A stretch of 64,000 bases of DNA from positions 185,635,741-185,699,740 of the forward strand of contig CM041465.1 of the NCBI GenBank assembly GCA_023213395.1. Reading direction: 5' to 3'. Below the pieces are notes generated by a model, which searched no databases, was not told the DNA's origin, and worked only from the letters and a program-made list of their open reading frames with translations. This document shows positions 10,925-23,470 of the stretch, one piece after another. This DNA comes from Cycas panzhihuaensis. Its lineage: Eukaryota; Cycadophyta. The position numbers and the translations under genes were made by a program. Position 1 is the first letter of the stretch. Each line of letters begins with the position of its first letter.

Positions 10925-12480
10925 ATGTCATCTCAATTTAAGCAAAATGTTAAGCGCATATTAAAAGGCAAAGAAAATTGGGATATATGGCACCGGAATT
11001 AAAAATCTCAGTAAAGTATGAAGGCCTTTGGAGAGCCCACTTGCGACCTACATCCAAAGATATCGATGCTTGGCTACAACAAGCGCTTCCGGTGGATCTA
11101 CTTGAATAACTCCTACGGATGATATAGCTAAACTACAATGGGAGATAGATAATGAAAAGATTCATACAAGAATTTTGTTGGTCATTAATCACTCTTTACA
11201 CAACTTGATAAATAAAGAGGAACATGATACTGACTTGGGAGGTCCTAGAAGTTCTTAGAAATAACTTTGATGCAAAGTCGGATTTAAAATTTGTTCATCT
11301 TATTTTAAAATGAACAAATTAAAAATGTAGAAGGGATGAGCTCATGAGACAATAAATCTCCTTTGACCAATCAAGCAGCAATTGATAAAGACTTTAAGAC
11401 CCAATGCATCACTTGGGTATTTTGATCCGATCATATCTACATATCCTCGATTATAAAAACTTGCTTGGAAGTCTTCAATCTAGTGGAACATTAAAGACAC
11501 TCAACTTCGAAGTACTTGCGGAGAAGTTCATAGAATTTAACAAGACCTTTGATATAAACTTTGTAGCCTCTGACTCTCTTCCAGATGCAGCCCTTGAGGT
11601 AGAAGAAGAAGTTTGCTACACAAAAAATCAAGGTCCCTCTTGTGGCGACGAAATAACCAAGCAAGAAGAAGGGGAAGAAATATGGAAAATCATCTACAAG
11701 GTCAATCACACCCTCAATCACAACCTTGACAGTTTCAAGGCTAAGGGCCACCTCAACAAAGAGCAAGACAATTAGGCCAAACCAGTACTTCTTGGACCGG
11801 TAATCAAACCATTATGTGTGATCGATTATCAGAAGGACACTTAGCAAAGATTGCAGAATCGCCACTTATAAGTTGGCCAAGTTCCAACAAAACATGGAGC
11901 TCATAATGTTAAAGAAACTTGTGAAGAATCCTTTAGTGGTGCCAGGTTTTGTATGCAGCACACATTTAAAGAATTGAGGATCTTTAGCATCAAATGTCAT
12001 TGACCAACCAAAGAGATACTTTGAAGCTCAGTGTGGATATATCACTTGTGAATTCCCTTCACCAATGCCAAACCCTATTGGAATTACCAATAGTGTGGCT
12101 TCAAACGATGGATAGTGGATCATAGACATAGGAGCAACTCAACATATGACATGTAATCGTAGTCTATATCAAACATTTGACTCAAATGTTCATGGAGTTG
12201 TTCACATGGCTGATAAATCACAACAACCTATTGAAGGAATTTTTAACATTCGCTTGAAACTCCTGTGCTTAGAAGATTTTACATTACTTGATGTCTTATA
12301 TATACCCAATCTCAAACAAAACCTACTCTCTTTATCCACACTTGTTTCTCATGGATTTGATCCGAGTGTAAGTAAATGACTAGACTCTTAAGGTCATTCA
12401 CCCTCTAACTAATCGTGTGGTTTTAATGGACATCTCTTTGGCAAACTCTTTCATTGAATAGCTCTCCATCTTGAAGCCCA
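10925..12480 (+). pseudogene. Copia gag-protease relic of element D
   Basis: Plus-strand broken polyprotein. Gag begins MSSQFKQNVKRILKGKENWD (ATG 10925), with the copia N-W-x-x-W opening, and continues in shifting frames through INKEEHD and NFDAKSDLKFVHLILKMNK, a standard gag core. A Lys-rich tail follows near 11650. At 12115-12375 the copia aspartic protease is clear: WIIDIGATQHMT (active-site D-S-G changed to D-I-G), then VLYIPNLKQNLLSLSTL. Protease processes Gag-Pol in the particle. Integrase and RT are missing: the reading stops near 12480 next to another LTR. Several frameshifts and stops make it non-functional. An alternative 123-codon frame at 11404-11775 overlaps the gag tail; I could not decide which frame is ancestral there. 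Confidence 0.7.
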
Positions 12481-12511
12481 TTGTGCCCAATACTTTAAAC
12501 CTAGAGAAAAT

Positions 12512-12749
12512 TATTGGGATAATGCCCACACTAGGGCATGTCCTCAATATCTCATTGTCAGATTAATATGATGTTTATTAATACCAAGTAATGGTGGACT
12601 TTGAGGCATATGCCTAAAGTCCCACCTATATTTCCATGGGATCTGATGACCGTAGTGTTTATCAACACTGCCTATACATTTGGATATTTCACCTCTTTAT
12701 AATTTTATTATTTTTTTACCTTATAATACATACATTTGGTATGAGAGCC
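12512..12749 (+). repeat. Copia LTR with primer-binding site (same family as F)
   Basis: The LTR at 12512-12734 aligns over its first ~95 bp with the 3' LTR of copia F at 48814 (roughly 70% by eye, for example CATGTCCTCAATATCTCATT against CATGTCTTAAATATCTCATT). It is followed by TGGTATGAGAGCC (12737-12749), an initiator tRNA-Met primer site with one change. A purine tract (AGAGAAAA, 12503-12510) abuts its left end, resembling the polypurine tract before F's 3' LTR. Either it is F's 5' LTR separated from F by nested insertions, or a separate copy of the family. Confidence 0.6.
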
Positions 12750-14900
12750 ATAATAATCCCATTTAGATTTCTTGCCTATTTTTATATTCATTTTATCTTG
12801 AAATTCCTTTGTTTATATATGGATAGAGAGTGTTATCTAAGAAAATAATTACACATCAATTTATATAATTATTCTTCTGGAAGTTTGTTGAGTGGAAGCC
12901 TATCTAGAAGAGCATCCATCCTATGCTCTTCTAATTATCTTTGCATCCTTATCACAGGGGTCTATTTTATTTACACGTGTAAAAATCTATATCTATTAGA
13001 ATCAATCTTGCATCTTATGTCCTTCAGTTAATTTGGCAAACTATGTCATTTCAATCAATATTTATATTTATTTAACCTTATCTAGCCTTTTGTATCTAAC
13101 TCTCATATCTTTAGTCTTCACTAGTTAGGTTCATATAACACATTTGCAGTAGTCAAAATTAGTTCTTCTTTTCATCTCATCGTAAATAGTCTACAAACCT
13201 CATGTCTTCAACTTAATGTAGAAGGAATTTTTCATATCATTTGGAGATCAAGTCTTGATTTAGAAGTAAGAGGATAGTTTTCAAATGACATTGAAATGGT
13301 ATTTGGGTGTAGCATCATGTCGAGTTAGATTACTATATGGTAATACCTCTATTTAAACCATTATACATATTCATCGATCATAATACCCTACATTTACTAC
13401 ATTTTTTGTATGTGTTATTTTTGTTTGAGTATTATATACATGTGGATTTCAGTCTTGTGCCTTTCTTTTAGTTGTTGTCTTTTGGATCTATAGTCTTATC
13501 CTTTCATGCATATAATACTTACACCATTAAGATATGGAGTGCCATCCTCTTAGTCCTTGTGTTGTATATACTTTTTCCCTTTTCTTTGAATTATAGGATG
13601 AGTGTCCTTGAGATCTTAGTCCCTATTTTGTAAGTTCAATTTACTTCTAACAAAGGTTAAAGTGCATGGCTTAGGAAGGCCTTCAAAGTAGCTACAAATA
13701 CACTTATTAAGTATGATAAGGTAGTCTTATTTAAACACTAATAAGTAATTGAATTTTCTAAGTGATCTAATAAGTGACTAACTGAAGTTGATAAGTGGGT
13801 GCTTCTCTCTCCACTTAGTCATGTCAATCACTTTTTTACTCAGAGACTTTTGCACATTTTTTAGGGTAGTTTTAATTTTTAATATTTAAAAAGAAAAGGC
13901 ATTTTTAAATACATTTAAATAGATTAACATATTTTTTAAGTAGTGTTGTTCACTCCAAGATTCATAACCCTTTTTTTTATATTGCCAACTTAATTATATT
14001 CTTCATTTCTACCCAGTTAAAAGGAGTGGATATACTCACATATTGGTCTTGCATTTTAGGGTATATTTAATGATTTAAAGTTGTAGGAAATGTTTTAACT
14101 AGTTTATATATTAAAGATAATTTAAACCTCCTTGTACTATTTAAGGTGTAACTTTATCATAAAGTGTTAGATTTAGGTCTCATTTGAGGCATCGGGTTCC
14201 TAATTTAATTCTCTATAAAGTGAGTGGTTATTTAGGCATATTTGATATTATTTGATATACTATTTTAATGTTTAAAGTTAATGCAAGTTTTGTGGACTTC
14301 CTGTGAGTTGACCCCATAATAAAACTTTATATAAAAATCACTTTGTAAGCTTAAATAAATACAAAAACTTTATGGTTAAAGTTATAATTGGGATATGTAT
14401 GCATGTCTTGAAGTTGAAGAGAGACAATTTGACTTGTTCTTAAGTGGTTTTATTATTAGATATATTGAACACTTTATAAGTGTTACATGGATATAAGTGT
14501 TACACCTAAGCCCTTTTATTGGGTTTGGGGTGCCTTATAGGGGTCTTTTTTGGCTTATAGTTTATGCCCATTATATTATAAAATCACAAGGCAGTATCTT
14601 GTAAAATTATATCTATATATTATTATGTAATGGTACATGTAAGAGGTTGCATGAATTTTTAATAAGTTGATGAGAAGAGTTGGGGTTTTCATCTTTGTAA
14701 TTCTTTAGCTACTACTCAAATTAATAAAAGGTTTATGTTTAGACCTGAATCTTGTGGTGTTTTTTGTTATGTACTTGGTTTGTTTATGTTATTTATTCTT
14801 TATATGGTTTAGGGTTCTATTAATACATTATTTCTGAGATTATATTTTCTCTTCATTTATGCCTTTATTTTAGTGCTTCCTACTCTATTTTCCTTTAAAG
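12750..14900. other. Sequence without identifiable gene, possible F-family leader
   Basis: About 2.15 kb of AT-rich sequence with no intact or decayed frame that I recognise. If the LTR at 12512 belongs to F, this would be F's leader, similar in length to the ~1.9 kb leaders of the other copia elements here. Around 14480-14760 there is a TATA-poor, G/T-rich stretch that could be part of another LTR; I cannot delimit it. Confidence 0.3.
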
Positions 14901-15291
14901 TACTAAAATACTTTAGGATCTAAGAAATCATGTGCTCAGATCAATATATTAAGTAAAACTAACTAAATAATGTAAGAAATAAGCTAAAACATGCAAGAAC
15001 AATAGAATATGAAAGAGCACGGGTGAATTTATCACCGTGTGAGGCTCAATTTAGGTAGAGCTTCTGCATTACCTTTAATATCATATACAAAGCAATGGTG
15101 CGAGGTTTAATTTATAGGCAACCCATTAATATTTTAATGAATATAATTGGCTGACTAAGTAGCACATATGACAAACCTGACTATATTATATAACTTGATT
15201 AAATTAGAATGTGGGTCACCTAAATATTATAATATGAACATAATATTACATGAAATAAAAGAAATGAGGATGTTATTACATAGTTTTAACA
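14901..15291 (-). repeat. Left (3') LTR of copia A
   Basis: 391 bp. It is followed by CCCTCCTTT (15292-15300), the complement of the polypurine tract AAAGGAGGG that primes plus-strand synthesis, just before the minus-strand LTR start TGTTAAAAC. Confidence 0.9.
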
Positions 15292-15300
15292 CCCTCCTTT

Positions 15301-16737
15301 AATAACAGCTTCATTTCTTTAGATGTTGAGGTCATGTTGAAACCATTTAAATTTTGGTTTGCCAAGTGATTTAGTGAAGATGTCTATAACCTAGTCTTTA
15401 GTTAGACAATAAACGAGACTAACTTCTCCATTCTAGACATATTTACGGATGAAGTGATGATAGACCTCAATGTGCTTAGTTTTAGCATGGAATACAAGAT
15501 TCTTCATCATCTTCAACATACTTTGATTGTCATAATAGAGGATGATGGGTGCATGTTATTGAAGTCCAAGCTTAGTGAGAATCCTTCTAAGCCATATCAA
15601 CTCCATTATAGCATGGACAATTTCTTTATATTCTACTTTAATAGAGGAAAGGACAATATTTAGCTACTTCTTATTGCTCTATGAGATTATAGCTAAGTTA
15701 ATGTCAAAGAAATAGCTTGAGGTTGAATGCTAAGTGTCTTGGCAACCTACCTAATTAGCATTTGTATGTCCCTTTGGGATATGAGAGTCAATTTGGTTAT
15801 ATTCAAGGCCAAAGTGATGTGTGCCACATATATATTTAAGATCCTAGTAGTAGCTTTCCAATGAGATGCTTTTGGTTATGACATATACATAGAGAAGATA
15901 TATATTATATATGAGATATTCAAACTAGTGTGGATGAGATAGATGAGGCTCCCAACTAACTACCATTAGAAAGTAGGGTCAAAAGGCTTTCCTTGTTCAT
16001 CTAAATTTAGCTTGGTTCCTATCTCTATATGAATTGATAATGGCTTACATTCTATCATCTTGAATCTTTCCAAGAGCTCATTCGTATACTTTATTTGAGT
16101 TAGGAAGATGTGTCATGGTCCTTACCAAACTTTAATTCAAAGGAAGTAGTAGAGCAACCCAAAACCTATCATCTCAAAGTTGCTTTTTAATTCTGATAGA
16201 AGCCAAGAAATGTCATATGTGTCATTGCTAGTGATTGCAAGATCATCCTTATAGAGAACTATGATTATGATCAAATTATCTCTAACCCAAAGATAGAGAT
16301 CTAGGTGAGAGAGTGAATGATTGAATCCATACTGGTTGAGAAAGGTATCAATTTTTGTATACCAAGCATGTGGTACCTATTTGAGTTCGTATAGGGCCTT
16401 CTTGAGTTTACAGACTAAGTGTTCTTGACCTAGAACAACATAGCCAAGGGTTGTTTTAAGGAAACCTCTTCTTTGAGCTCTCCATTAAAGAAAGTACTCT
16501 TCACATCCATTTGGTAAATAGGCCAATTGAACTAGGCTACTATGGATATAACTAAATGAAATGTAGTCATGTTAGCTATCAATACAAAGGTCTCATCATA
16601 TTCAATCCCCTCTTATTATTTGAAACCTCTTACTGTAAGGTAAACTTTATGGCACTCTACGATACCATCTACATGGAATTTTATCTTGTATAACCATCTA
16701 CAATTAATTACTTTCTTTCCAAGTAGCAATTCATTTA
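15301..16737 (-). pseudogene. Copia A reverse transcriptase-RNase H relic
   Basis: Minus-strand RT and RNase H of copia A. The RT opening at 16735-16620 reads LLLGKKVINCRWLYKIKFH with DGIVECHK after it, the standard copia RT entry. The catalytic Y-V-D-D motif is present as Y-K-D-D near 16236-16250, so the key valine is lost. RNase H-like sequence continues to the polypurine tract at 15300. Stops and frameshifts are frequent. The N-terminal continuation lies at 27187 onward, displaced by the gypsy inserted at 16742. Same order and spacing as copia B 55045-56465. Confidence 0.82.
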
Positions 16738-16741
16738 GATT

Positions 16742-19701
16742 CGGAATCACATTTATAGGATGGTAACTACACTCAATAAAGATTGGGGTAATTGACAAGA
16801 TATACCATAATAGGAATGTGATCCTATAAGTGGAGGAAACACCGCACAGGCATCCACACATCGTAACATAGGTTTGGAACCCACAAATGGTGCACGACTT
16901 CCTTAAGGTAGTTTAGTTCTTTTATCTCAAAGGGGCAAGACACACGTGAGGTATCTTGGACAACCCTAGAAGATGAGGTTCCCCTACCTTTGGATGGCTA
17001 GAAGGAAGAGGAGAGACCCACGAAAATGGAGGTTCATGTGGGAAAGGAATATGGTGCAAATCGATAGATGTGGTTGAGTGATAAGGGAGTGCAAGATAAG
17101 CACAAATAGACCTCCCTAGGCTGACTAACCTAAGGCTGGTCTAAGTGGAAGAAGTCACTGAAGAGAGGAATCCTTACCACTATGCAAAAGAAAGAGATGC
17201 AAGCCCCAGAAGAATGATGGAGGTTGTGTGTATTGGCTAGGTATGTGAAGTGTGAGAAATAGATGACAAAAGTGATATCATATGTGTTTATAAAAGAGAC
17301 TATGAATTACACTCCTTCTCTCTCTTTTCCTTTTACCAATAAAAGACAAAGAAAAGAAAGAAAAAAAGTGTTTCATGCACACTCAAACATGCACACTAAG
17401 ATGATGCCCAACTAAGGGATGTTTGCAGTTTAGGTAAGAGAAAAGGGGAGGTGCAATTCCTATTATGTCCTCTTTTTATAAAGCCAACTATGCAAGATAC
17501 ATATGTAAGATAAATGCATGTAGACTAATTTTATTCCCTTTCCCTTTTATGTGACTTATTATGCAAGAGCGTATGCCTAATAAGAGCAAAAAGGAAAGGA
17601 CTATGGAATGGATATGATGCATACCTAAAAAGTAACACGGCCGATGGAGGAGCTTACTCATGTGCCATGCACGCCCTCTCATCTTTGGTCAATACGCAAT
17701 CGTAGTTAGAGCGAAGGTGGAGTGGGGCTTCCTTACCTTCCCCATGTGAAAAGGAAAGCAAAACAGAGAAGACAAAAGGAAGCTAAATAAAACATGTAAG
17801 AAAGAAGAAAATGAAAGGAAGAAGGAGAGCAAGGGCTTACCTAGATTGGAGCATTCTTTCCTCCACAAGTGTCTTTGTAAAACTGCAACCACAAAGACCT
17901 TCACCCCACTGAATGGGGCTGCCAATAAGCAAAGCCGATATATGCAACAATATAAAAATAAGTACTGAAATATAGTGTTTAAAGTTAGTTAGTCCACCAC
18001 CAAAATGACTGCAAGTCCTCAAAGAAAGTGCCAACACATATTGAGCAAGAGGAGGTTAGCCTTAGAATAGATAGCCCTCGGCAAATACACCTCCATGCTA
18101 CCCCAAGTTGCGAGGTGCAGTGAGATAAGATAGCCTATGGACGGTATATAGGAAAGAGAATAAATGTTGTAAAGTTATGTAGAAGTTGTCTGTTGCAAAC
18201 ATGCTACGAGCAATAAGTTGTAAATAAGGATATAGCAAAGCTAAGGATGGGTATTAAGTACTATTTGGGGCTAAAGAGATGCCCAAAATGGAGTATGCAA
18301 GCCTAAGATCAAGACAAGAAGGGCTGCACATGCCGATACCCAACGCAGCCCAATCCCAAGGACTCTCGGGTAATCTAAGGAAGGCACAAGTGAGAGAGAG
18401 GAAGGAGGAGAAGGGGTTGCCCTCGAGGAGCAAACCTAGTGGGAACAAATCCCACCTTGTATCCTTTCTCACCCTCCTTATGAGCCCTCTCCTCGACCTC
18501 CTTGGGAAAACCAGGAGGAATGAGGGATGGAAAGATTATAGGAAATAATAAATGGAAAAAATGCTTCTATACAATAAAACACAAGAAAAGACCTATATGC
18601 TTAACTAACTTACTTTTGTAAGGTAAACCTAAGGCAAAAGGATGAAACAATGATAAAGAATACCTACTAGGCTACAAGGGAGTAGGTCTACTCCTATAGA
18701 CAATGAGAGGCAACAGGTTTGCCAAGCTTACGATGAGTTACAGGAGGAAGACCTTTGTTGAAAGTCGAAGAGGAGTGTGGAGGCCAAGCTTAGGCATGGA
18801 TCCTTGGTTGGAGGTATTGGTTGAGGAATTCAACGCCATAAACTAGTGCTTCAAGAGATAAATCTCGGGATGGTGTGGCAAAAACTTAGATGTATAGCCA
18901 TTTATGCATAGCGTTCACTGTAAGAAGAGGAGAAGAGAGCATGAAGAGGTGATTGAAGAGGAGAAAAATGATGATTTTTAGGCTTTATACCTAACCCTAG
19001 CCCTAAACAAGTGATTAGGGTTAGGTTAGGGCTTTATTAGCGAGATAATCCATGTGACAATTCCATGAAAAACATGAGAATTGCCATGGCGGATTAAAAA
19101 TAATGATAAGCAGTCATGCAGTAAACTTCACGATGGTGAAGTTTCGTGGTACCACGAAAACTTCATGGTACCGCTAAGTTTGCGCAGGTGTGGGCCAAAT
19201 TATAATAAAAAGAAAAATAAGGGTTTTAGGGGCCCTAGAAGAAGGTATCCTAGGCTTAAGAGGGGTTCGCCCTTACATCCAAGTGGCTAAGGGCGATCTA
19301 GGTAAGCAAATAGGCTAAATTAGATAGGGCACCGAGCGATAGGGCTTCCCAAAAATACTAGAGATGGGTATAAAATACTCATGACAAAGGTGTGAGTAGA
19401 TCACATGAGTTGGTTAAACCTTGAGGTGACGTGGAGGTGATGTGGAAGGTTGTAGAGCACCACAGGGATGCATGCCTCATGGAAAGGGAGGTCCAGTGGG
19501 TTGCCATAGGCTAAAAAGATGACAAGCAGCATGATCAAGCAATAGGTGCAAGTTGATCACTTAAATGTGACAGTCAGTCATGCGATGAGATGATGCTTCT
19601 ATCTACCTTTCTAAAGAGACAAGAAAGGCAAAGAGGAAGAAGCATATATGTCTTTACCTGAGTTGACCTACCAAGAACCCATTCCGTGGAGTTAGGAAAC
19701 A
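16742..19701 (-). repeat. Left (3') LTR of the TAT-like gypsy
   Basis: About 2.96 kb, matching 24246-27186 from GGAATCACATTTATAGGATG to the GGAAACA end. The first base of the terminal TG is apparently lost on this copy. It contains the promoter block at 18982-19033. Confidence 0.88.
18982..19033 (-). promoter_or_regulatory. LTR core promoter: TATA box with telo-box-like palindrome
   Basis: On the minus strand a TATAAAGCC box (complement of GGCTTTATA, 18981-18989) is immediately preceded by an inverted repeat of TTAGGG-like units (CTAACCCTAGCCCTAA ... TTAGGGTTAGGTTAGGG on the plus strand). The same arrangement is kept in the other LTR (26481-26533). Transcription would start about 30 bp further along the minus strand. 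Plant telo-boxes (AAACCCTAA-like) are known promoter elements; their use here is inference. Confidence 0.5.
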
Positions 19702-21779
19702 CTACCCCTTAGTAGCGAGCCTCACACCTCGAAGGCAAAATGCGACGTTGAATGTTGGCAACATAATGTCAAGAACATGCATATATATAAATCACGTAAT
19801 AGTGCAAACCAAGGGCGATGGCGAGTGTCATGGTGGAACACATAGGTATAAAGGCAAGGGTGAGACAACATAAAGGATGCCTATGTGTCATGGTGTGGAT
19901 AAGCGGTAGATGTAACAGATGAGGAGGATGCAACCATCGTAAGAGTAGGGTAGAAGGGTGGTGATGACCATGCCTAGGACTAGACAGATGTCATAAACCA
20001 AGCTATATACAGATGCAAATCAAGAATAGAGAGAGCTATACGCTAAGATACTAAGAATAGAGCAAACAAACAAACTTGGTAATCACCATAGTTTAACCTC
20101 ATTAGTGACCATTTCAAAGGTATGAATGGATCGCAAGGTGAGGCACAAGATGGCCTAAGACTTGGGAACTGGGTGACTAGACAAGCATCTTAGAGGAGTC
20201 ATCGAGAAGAGGTAGGCAACGCCAAGGATAAAATGAACAAGGTTGTCTCGCCTCGAATTAAGGGCCCGAGGAATGTGCCGAGGTCGGCGGATGGAAAGCA
20301 AGTCAATAGGGACACGCGGCCGAGGCAAGGGCTCTCAAGCGTGGGCATCGCACCTAGTAAACCTAGGTGAGATGGGATACCACAACCTGGGAGTCGCAAA
20401 AGAGAACGATAGGGCCCGTGGTGGAAATGGAGCACATCGGTGAGGGCCTCAATAACATCCATATACTCGCGTTATTGGTGGCCTCAAGGAGGAAGATTCT
20501 AGAACACAAAAATCATATCTGGAAGGGTCATGGAGAATCCATATGGCGTTGAAAGGATCAAGGTTCTTGTGGCTTCCTTTGTTGGTGAAGATAAGAAGTG
20601 CCATGAATGAAAGGAAAGGTGTCTCAAGAGATGAAATGTGACAAAGTCGGTGGTGTCAAGGGGACAAGATGATATGGAGTAACCTTGAAAGGGTCGAATA
20701 GCTAGTGATAAAGGTCATGAAGGGGGAGGACACAATGATAAGGCTACCCAAGGGGGAGTAGACTATCGACCACCGGGAGAGAGGAGCGGTGAAAAGGCCA
20801 CTGGGGTACCAAAGGTTGCTTAAGGAAGTAAAAGTAGTCCCAAATAAAGGGACGCCTTTAGGGACCCCTGAAGCACAAAAGGGCGTAAAAATGGATCCAG
20901 GATGACAAAATGATCCAAACAAGTATAAACTTGGGTATATACAGAGGTGGCATGCAAAACAAGACAGAAGGGGCCTCGTAAAAGTAGGCAAACATGTGCC
21001 ATAAATACGCCTATGAAGATGAGCTAAATAGAGGCCATAGGGGCGAGATCGGAGCCTAGGCCAAAAGGCAATGATAATCAGGGATGAAGGATGGCCCTAA
21101 GGGTCACAAATGATAGAAATGGAAGAAGTGCCAACTGTGGCCTCACTATATAAGGAAACTCGATGAAAATGGAATTCATTTTCACAGTTGTGAATGATTA
21201 AGAGCCCTTCCTACGCAGTGGAGCACTACCCAACCGGAGAGATACAAGAGGAGATCTAACCATTGGATCAAGACGCAGAGGCAATGAAGGTGACCAAGGC
21301 GACGAGATGGCGGTGGCGAGATTAGATCCGATGAGTGGATCATCTAAACCCAACCCCATTTTGTACTTCAAAATCTATTTCTTTTATTAATTTTAGAGTA
21401 GTTTTCAGCCTATTAAGGGTAGATGATGATCTCACGGAGTCTAAATTGGACCCATGAGAGGGGGACCAGGTATTAGGTAGCCCTAGTCCTAAGGAGCCAA
21501 GCAAGGCCTACTAGGGAACAAAATTTTGGTTTTGGGTGGGAAACCCCCCCTTTAGGGGGTGATGTTCATACCATGGTAAAATCATGGTGCGATGATCTTT
21601 GCCGCAGGCCCTAATCGTAGTAGACCCACGCTAAACTCTACAAAGACCGCAGAAGTTTAGCATGGTGCGAAGCCAAACTGGTTGAAAAATAAAAGATGGC
21701 CCAAAAGAGAGCCAAATCCCAATCTGAGAGGAGGAAGAGGTGGTCCTAAGGGCTGATAGGGAGGCTTTAGATAGGTTAT
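19702..21779. other. Internal region of the TAT-like gypsy, no gene recognised
   Basis: Moderately GC-rich sequence between the polypurine tract (19702-19711) and the antisense frame. Short open stretches occur on both strands (for example 20199-20462 and 20656-20991, minus), but none shows a retroelement motif. Confidence 0.5.
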
Positions 21780-23470
21780 GGCTAGTTTCGGTATTTTACA
21801 GTGTAGTTATCTTGGTAGACAACCACGAGAACATAGGGATGGCTATGTTGAGTTTTGTGGAGATGATGTCTGTGGGATAAATAAGTTCTAGTACGATGTG
21901 GCCTACTAAAGGTCTCACGGACTGCAGCTTATGTCTAACCGTAACCTCCCGATAGACATGGTTTTGCAATCGATAAGAGGAGATATGTATTCTATCTCCC
22001 TATGTGGAAAACGTGATAGTCACATCGGGGACATACAAAGGATCTTGGGAGTGCGAGCGATAGGATGACTAGAATATTTGGGGGCACCGGCTAGTAATGA
22101 GGCAAGCATAAGGAGGCAATATGTTTTTATTAGACAAGATAGATGGGAGAGGAGAGGGATACCCCTACGACGATGGTCATATCCGAGTTCCTCACGTGAG
22201 GAAGTTGATCACTTTGTGCATTTCTGCTCCGGATATACTAGAAATGTAATTATAGAGATATACCCAAAGAGATGGATGGATGTAATGCAAAGATGTGAGG
22301 CCAAGGAGAGGTTGGATTGGGCCACTCGATGCAGCCTAACTTAGTCACATAACTAGATGCTATCGTGGTGGTCAAGGCGAGGTGAACTTTCATACAAAGA
22401 CATTATCGCAAAGGTTAGTTCTTCAACCACTTGAGCAAAGTGGCACTAGTAAGAGGACTACACCCCATTTGAGTGGGCTCTATGGTCCACAAGTAGCGAT
22501 CTCGATTTAGAGGATCGAGGATCGTGCCCACATTTGTCAATCGGTAGAGGCTACATCACGGACCTCCTCACCATGGCAAACTATATTTCTAATCCATATC
22601 GAGGGTGAGGTGGAGTAGTGATGACAAGGCAGCAAAGCAAGAGTCACCCCAGGAATAATGATAATGGTGATGGAGATGATAGAGGTGATAAAGGTGCCCT
22701 GTCTCGAGTAGCAGTGGAGAGGCGGGACTTTGGAGTCAGGGAGGAGAGGCAGTCCATCGGGGTTGCAGAGAGAGGCAGTCCATCTCGAGTTACAAATGGA
22801 GTCGGGGCCCATGACACTAGCCCATCGACCGAGGATAGTAGCAAGGTCCGTGGCAGTAGCAGCATCCGTAGAGAGGGGTGGAGATGCCCCAGTAGCTGAG
22901 GTAGTTGCTAAGGTGGTACCAGAGGAGGAGGAGATACCAAGAGCTAGTGGAGCACATGGGGAAGAGGCCATCATCGATTCGAGGAGCCGATACCCAAAGC
23001 AGTGAGATGCTACCTTTTCCTATCATCTTTTCATTACTAGATGCTTAGTTGTTTGATTTTGGTTTTATATATAGCTCCATGTAATCGACATATAGCATGT
23101 TGGAATTTGTAAGATTAGTTGACATCCAGAGGTTGGTAGAGGTCGTAGTCTGAGAGATGTTCCCCTGGGCCTATGCAAAGGGCGCCTCCCATCCAGTAGG
23201 AGAGGAGCCTAAATTAATCTGGAGCCTACATAGCTGCTCATCCCATTAGTTAGGGTGAGGGATGTATGGATCGCGAAGTTCCAAGAGCATGAGGCATGCA
23301 TGGGATGACTCTAGAGTGAGTTGGATGAGACCCGAATCGAGAGGGACACTCACGAGGTCAAGTGCAAAGCTAGAGGCACAGTGGAGGTGTAGGTGGAGAT
23401 GCGAGAGCCTGATCGGGATGGTGGTAGTAGAGGAGCGCCTCCGAGGGATGAAGGAGAGATTCTAGAGTAT
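21780..23470 (+). pseudogene. Antisense reading frame inside the TAT-like gypsy
   Basis: On the strand opposite to the element, a decayed frame can be followed through about 1.7 kb: MASFGILQCSY (21780), SISLCGKRDSHIGDIQRILG (about 21990), an open 88-codon stretch 22078-22344 with PLRRWSYPSSSREEVDHFVH, DYTPFEWALW (about 22460), and a Glu/Arg-rich segment after 23260 that looks coiled-coil (SELDETRIERDTHEV). Between 22540 and 23000 three frames are open, so the path is uncertain. TAT-lineage gypsy elements are known to carry extra antisense reading frames, some with plant mobile domain or transposase-28-like sequence. The piece around 21990 faintly resembles the plant mobile domain, but I cannot confirm it. 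The frame lies nearer the primer site than usual, which fits loss of gag-pol. Confidence 0.4.

Noticed and set aside
11491-11766. 91-codon minus-strand frame rich in Phe/Val
   Set aside because: Antisense to the copia D gag tail; composition is the mirror of the Lys/Glu-rich sense strand.
18254-18548. Overlapping open frames on both strands, repeated near 25800
   Set aside because: Part of the TAT-like LTR, present in both copies with different breaks; no coding signal.
18991-19033. Interstitial telomere array
   Set aside because: Only a few imperfect TTAGGG-like units in inverted, not tandem, arrangement.
22537-22974. 145-codon minus-strand open frame
   Set aside because: Lies opposite the antisense reading frame in GC-rich sequence. 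Several frames are open there, and Ser/Thr/Ile composition shows no domain; most likely a shadow.
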